From JBDTNL01 sp039933785 (GTDB lineage Bacteria; Acidobacteriota; Thermoanaerobaculia; Multivoradales; JAGPDF01), in contig JBDTNL010000004.1 of assembly GCA_039933785.1 (NCBI GenBank), positions 55,670-119,669 of the forward strand: a stretch of 64,000 nucleotides of DNA, given 5' to 3'. The stretch's first letter is position 1, and the number at the start of each line of letters is the position of its first letter. The position numbers were made by a program, and so were the translations under genes. The notes beneath the pieces were generated by a model. It ran no database searches. It was not told where the DNA came from and saw nothing but the letters and a program-made list of their open reading frames with translations. Shown piece after piece: positions 61,459 through 64,000 of this stretch.

Positions 61459-62378
61459 CGCTTGCCGAGCTCGAGCGCGCCTTCGCCGACGGGGAGCTCC
61501 CCAAGGCCGACTACATCGAACAGATATTCCGCCTGCACCGCCAGCTGTTCGACTATGCGGACTTCCTCCGGCGGACCGGGATATCCGCAATCGAGGTCTC
61601 GGAGCGCGGCGTACTGATGCGGGCTCGAGACGGAGATTTGCTCTTGAAGTGCGACCCCGACGACCGCCGGCTGGCGCCGATCGAGATCCTGAATTTCGGC
61701 CACTTCGAAGCCGCCGAGCTGGCGATGGTCCTCGCCCTGGTTGAACCGAACGCGACGGTCTTCGACATCGGCGCTAACATCGGCTGGTACTCGATGCAAC
61801 TCGCACGGCGAGTGCCGGGGGTGCGTCTGTTCGCCTTCGAGCCGGTGCCGAAGACTTACCGCCTGCTGCAGGAGCACCTGGCCTTGAACGGCATCTCGAC
61901 CGTGCGGACCTTCCCCTACGGATTCTCGGACCGGGCGGGCGAGATCACGTTCTACGTCGACCCTCAGGGCTCCGGGAACGCCTCCGCCGCCAACCTGACC
62001 GGCCTCGAGCGCGTGCAGCAGGTAACCTGTCGCGTCGAGCGCGTGGACGACGTGGCGCGCGAGCTCGAGGCGAGAGTGGACTTCATCAAGTGCGACGTCG
62101 AGGGCGCCGAGCTCTTGGTCTTCCGGGGCGCTGAGGACACTTTGCGACGCCAGCGGCCGGCGGTGTTTGTCGAAATGCTCCGCAAGTGGGCCCTGAAGTT
62201 CGACTATCACCCGAACGACACCATTGCTCACTTCGCGAGCCTTGGCTATCGTTGCTTCGCGCTGCACGGTGAGCGCCTCGCCCCCTTTACGGCTATGGAC
62301 GAAACAACGACGGAGACCAACTTCTTCTTCCTCGATCCGGTGCGTCACGCCGCGGCGTTGGCGCGGCTGACCGCGTAG
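61455..62378 (+). CDS. FkbM-family methyltransferase
   Basis: 307 residues from ATG 61455 (ATGA overlap). SAM site TVFDIGANIGWYSMQLA, then FAFEPVPKTYRLLQEHL, DFIKCDVEGAELLVFRGA and PAVFVEM, the standard FkbM order. An extra ~95-residue N-terminal region precedes it. Such enzymes O-methylate sugars or polyketides; a deoxysugar of this cluster is the likely target. Confidence 0.9.
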   Translation: MTLAELERAFADGELPKADYIEQIFRLHRQLFDYADFLRRTGISAIEVSERGVLMRARDGDLLLKCDPDDRRLAPIEILNFGHFEAAELAMVLALVEPNATVFDIGANIGWYSMQLARRVPGVRLFAFEPVPKTYRLLQEHLALNGISTVRTFPYGFSDRAGEITFYVDPQGSGNASAANLTGLERVQQVTCRVERVDDVARELEARVDFIKCDVEGAELLVFRGAEDTLRRQRPAVFVEMLRKWALKFDYHPNDTIAHFASLGYRCFALHGERLAPFTAMDETTTETNFFFLDPVRHAAALARLTA

Positions 62379-62399
62379 TCGGATTCCCCGAGCTCCGTC

Positions 62400-63896
62400 A
62401 TGCCCATGCCCTTGAGTGACCTGCTGATCCTCAATCCGAGCGACAACGTCGGCGTGGTCGTCGTCGAGGGGCCGATCAAGATTGGGCACAAGGTCGCGCT
62501 GCGGGCGCTCAGTGCTGGCGCTCCGGTGATCAAGTTCGGCCACGTCATCGGGGTTGCCACGCGAGAAATCGCCGCTGGCGAGCACGTGCACACCCACAAC
62601 CTCCGCATGCCCTCAGCCGAGCAGATCCTCGGTGATCACACCAACGACGAGACGGCGGCGACCGGCGGCCTTCGCTGGACCGGGCTTCCAACCACCTTTC
62701 GCGGCTACGCGCGCGCCGACGGCAGCGTGGGAGTGCGCAACTACGTCCTGGTAGTGGCCTCGGTGAACTGCTCGGCGACCGTGGTCAAGGCTGTTTGCCG
62801 GCAGTTTCTCGGCCGCGACCTGTCGGCCCGCGGGATCGACGGCGTCGTGCCGGTATGCAATGCCGCGGGCTGTGCTCAGGCAATCGGCGGCGAGTACCAC
62901 GGCCTGCTCAATCGCACCCTCGCCGGCTGGGTCTTTCATCCGAACGTGGTGGGCGCCGTGATCATCGGTCTTGGCTGCGAGGGCACCACGCACCGGAGCA
63001 TCCTCCACGCCAAGGAGACGATGGGCTTGGTACGAGACATCCCGCTCGACGCCTTCAGCATTCAGCAAGTCGGCGGCACGGCGCAGGCGATCGCCGCTGG
63101 GGTGGAGCGCGTCGAGCGACTGGTCGAAGATCTTCCAGTATTCGAACGCCAAACGCTGCCGGTGTCGCATCTCGGCATTGCGCTGAATTGCGGCGGCAGC
63201 GATGCATTCTCCTCGCTCACCGCCAACCCTGCCCTCGGTTTGACCAGCGACATGCTGGTGGCCAATGGCGCCATGGTGGCGCTGGCCGAGATCCCGGAAT
63301 GCCACGGCGCCGAGGATCTGCTCTATCGCCGGGCCGCTTCACCCACGGTGCGCGAGAACCTCGATCGCGTCTTTGCCTGGTGGAGGGACTACGCCACGCG
63401 GCAGAACGTTTCGCTCAACGACAACCTCGCGCCGGGCAACCTCGAGGGCGGCATCTCGACCATCGTCGAGAAGAGCCTGGGGGCGGTCACCAAGGGCGGC
63501 ACTTCACCGCTCACCCAAGTGGTCGACTACGCCGAGCCCATCACCGCCAAGGGCTTCACGCTGATGAACACACCGGGCTTCGACCCGGTGTCGGTGACCG
63601 GCCTGGTGGCCGGCGGCTGCCAGTTGGTTGCCTTCACCACCGGCCGGGGATCGGTCTACGGCTGCGCCATCGCGCCGACGGTGAAGATCGCCACCCGCAC
63701 CGCACTTTTCGACCGCATGCGCGGCGACATGGACGTCGATGCCGGTCGCGTGCTCTCGAGCGGTTCCACCGCGCCCGTGGCGGAGGACATCTATCGCCTG
63801 CTGGTCGACGTGGCGAGCGGCCGCAAGACCTGCAGCGAGACGCTCGGCCTCGGCTGGGAAGAGTTCTCTCCCTGGCCGGTCGGTGAGACGCTGTAG
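62400..63896 (+). CDS. UxaA/GarD-family sugar-acid dehydratase
   Basis: 498 residues. N-terminal SAF domain (about 10-75: DNVGVVVVEGPIKIGHKVAL, EIAAGEHVHTHNLRM). The main domain has GYARADGSVGVRNYVLV, CNAAGCAQAIGG, IIGLGCEGTTH, NCGGSDAFSSLTANPALGL, DNLAPGNLEGGISTIVEKSLG (read in parts), PGFDPVSVTGLVAGG, TTGRGSVYGCAIAPTVKI. This is full-length altronate/galactarate dehydratase architecture, iron-dependent. It normally removes water from aldonic or aldaric acids; in this glycan cluster it may dehydrate a sugar-acid precursor. Confidence 0.88.
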   Translation: MPMPLSDLLILNPSDNVGVVVVEGPIKIGHKVALRALSAGAPVIKFGHVIGVATREIAAGEHVHTHNLRMPSAEQILGDHTNDETAATGGLRWTGLPTTFRGYARADGSVGVRNYVLVVASVNCSATVVKAVCRQFLGRDLSARGIDGVVPVCNAAGCAQAIGGEYHGLLNRTLAGWVFHPNVVGAVIIGLGCEGTTHRSILHAKETMGLVRDIPLDAFSIQQVGGTAQAIAAGVERVERLVEDLPVFERQTLPVSHLGIALNCGGSDAFSSLTANPALGLTSDMLVANGAMVALAEIPECHGAEDLLYRRAASPTVRENLDRVFAWWRDYATRQNVSLNDNLAPGNLEGGISTIVEKSLGAVTKGGTSPLTQVVDYAEPITAKGFTLMNTPGFDPVSVTGLVAGGCQLVAFTTGRGSVYGCAIAPTVKIATRTALFDRMRGDMDVDAGRVLSSGSTAPVAEDIYRLLVDVASGRKTCSETLGLGWEEFSPWPVGETL

Positions 63897-63917
63897 TTGA
63901 GCGCCCCGCAGGTCGGC

Positions 63918-63923
63918 TACGAT
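63918..63923 (+). promoter_or_regulatory. Candidate -10 before the last gene
   Basis: TACGAT lies 9 bases before ATG 63933 in a 36-base gap. No Shine-Dalgarno is present. Confidence 0.3.
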
Positions 63924-63932
63924 TCACCACCC

Positions 63933-64000
63933 ATGTCCGTCAGCAAGCCTCGCACCGCGGTCATCATCGGCGCCGGTCCGGCCGGGCTCACCGCTGCGTT
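63933..64000 (+). CDS. FAD/NAD(P)-binding oxidoreductase, N-terminus only
   Basis: Only 22 residues lie in the window (MSVSKPRTAV, then IIGAGPAGLTAA). GxGxxG with the following Ala-Gly is the dinucleotide fold that opens flavoprotein amine oxidases, UDP-galactopyranose mutase and phytoene-desaturase-like enzymes. Which one cannot be told. In a glycan cluster a UDP-galactopyranose-mutase-like protein is a reasonable guess. Confidence 0.7.
   Translation, partial: MSVSKPRTAVIIGAGPAGLTAA

Noticed and set aside
62400..63896. UxaA gene as evidence of a hexuronate degradation operon
   Set aside because: No uxaB, uxaC, kdgK or sugar-acid transporter is near; every neighbour is a glycan-synthesis gene.

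Overview
The window is a dense, GC-rich stretch of a bacterial chromosome with about 54 protein genes, very short gaps (none over 300 bases) and many 4-base stop/start overlaps. I saw no rRNA, tRNA, CRISPR array, prophage or insertion sequence. The mix of lipid A/Kdo/heptose genes, an IPTLxxWG C-terminal sorting signal, paired CSLREA-type proteins, a CadC-type regulator with a TolB-like propeller, YfhO-type membrane proteins and a cohesin-tailed secretin suggests a diderm such as an acidobacterium (possibly Thermoanaerobaculia). That placement is inference from gene content, not a phylogeny.

Layout. 1-3.2 kb: two surface proteins with DUF11-type repeats, an SDR oxidoreductase, a small lipoprotein cytochrome c and a small helical protein. 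3.2-18.1 kb, minus strand: a long operon that begins with an ECF sigma factor and its zinc-finger anti-sigma factor. It continues with a lone secretin-N-domain protein, GspF, GspE, PilM-, PilN-, PilO- and PilP-like proteins, a GspD secretin and three pseudopilins, and ends with dUTPase, a phosphodiesterase lipoprotein and a GNAT acetyltransferase. This is a hybrid type II secretion / type IV pilus-like machine.

18.2-25.4 kb, plus strand: waaA, lpxK, a short degenerate LpxL-like gene, two FG-GAP repeat proteins and waaF (outer-membrane glycolipid synthesis). 25.6-28.8 kb: a secreted M35-type metalloprotease, a ThrE-type exporter and a vapBC toxin-antitoxin pair. 28.8-30.8 kb, minus: biotin carrier and biotin carboxylase of an acyl-CoA carboxylase. 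30.9-49.3 kb, mostly minus: three YfhO-like membrane proteins, two tandem CSLREA proteins, a CadC-like regulator, three further polytopic GT-C-like proteins, and a divergent UbiA-family prenyltransferase.

49.4-64 kb, plus strand: a nucleotide-sugar and glycan cluster. rfbF, rfbG and rfbH should make a CDP-3,6-dideoxy-hexulose intermediate. Next come a membrane protein, a YerE-like ThDP enzyme, an HpcH/HpaI aldolase, a mannitol-1-phosphate-dehydrogenase-like enzyme, an IMPase-family phosphatase, a divergent nucleotidyltransferase, a GtrB/DPM-like GT2, an NDP-sugar SDR, a FkbM methyltransferase, a UxaA-family dehydratase, and the first 68 bases of a FAD/NAD-binding oxidoreductase. The set reads as a pathway for an unusual, probably branched or extended-chain, CDP-activated sugar, and is my best candidate for undescribed chemistry.

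A recurring regulatory feature is a TANNNT-like hexamer 6-11 nt before the start codon of many first-in-operon genes, which predicts leaderless or near-leaderless mRNAs. At 43.18 kb one heptamer reads as a -10 element in both directions between divergent genes.
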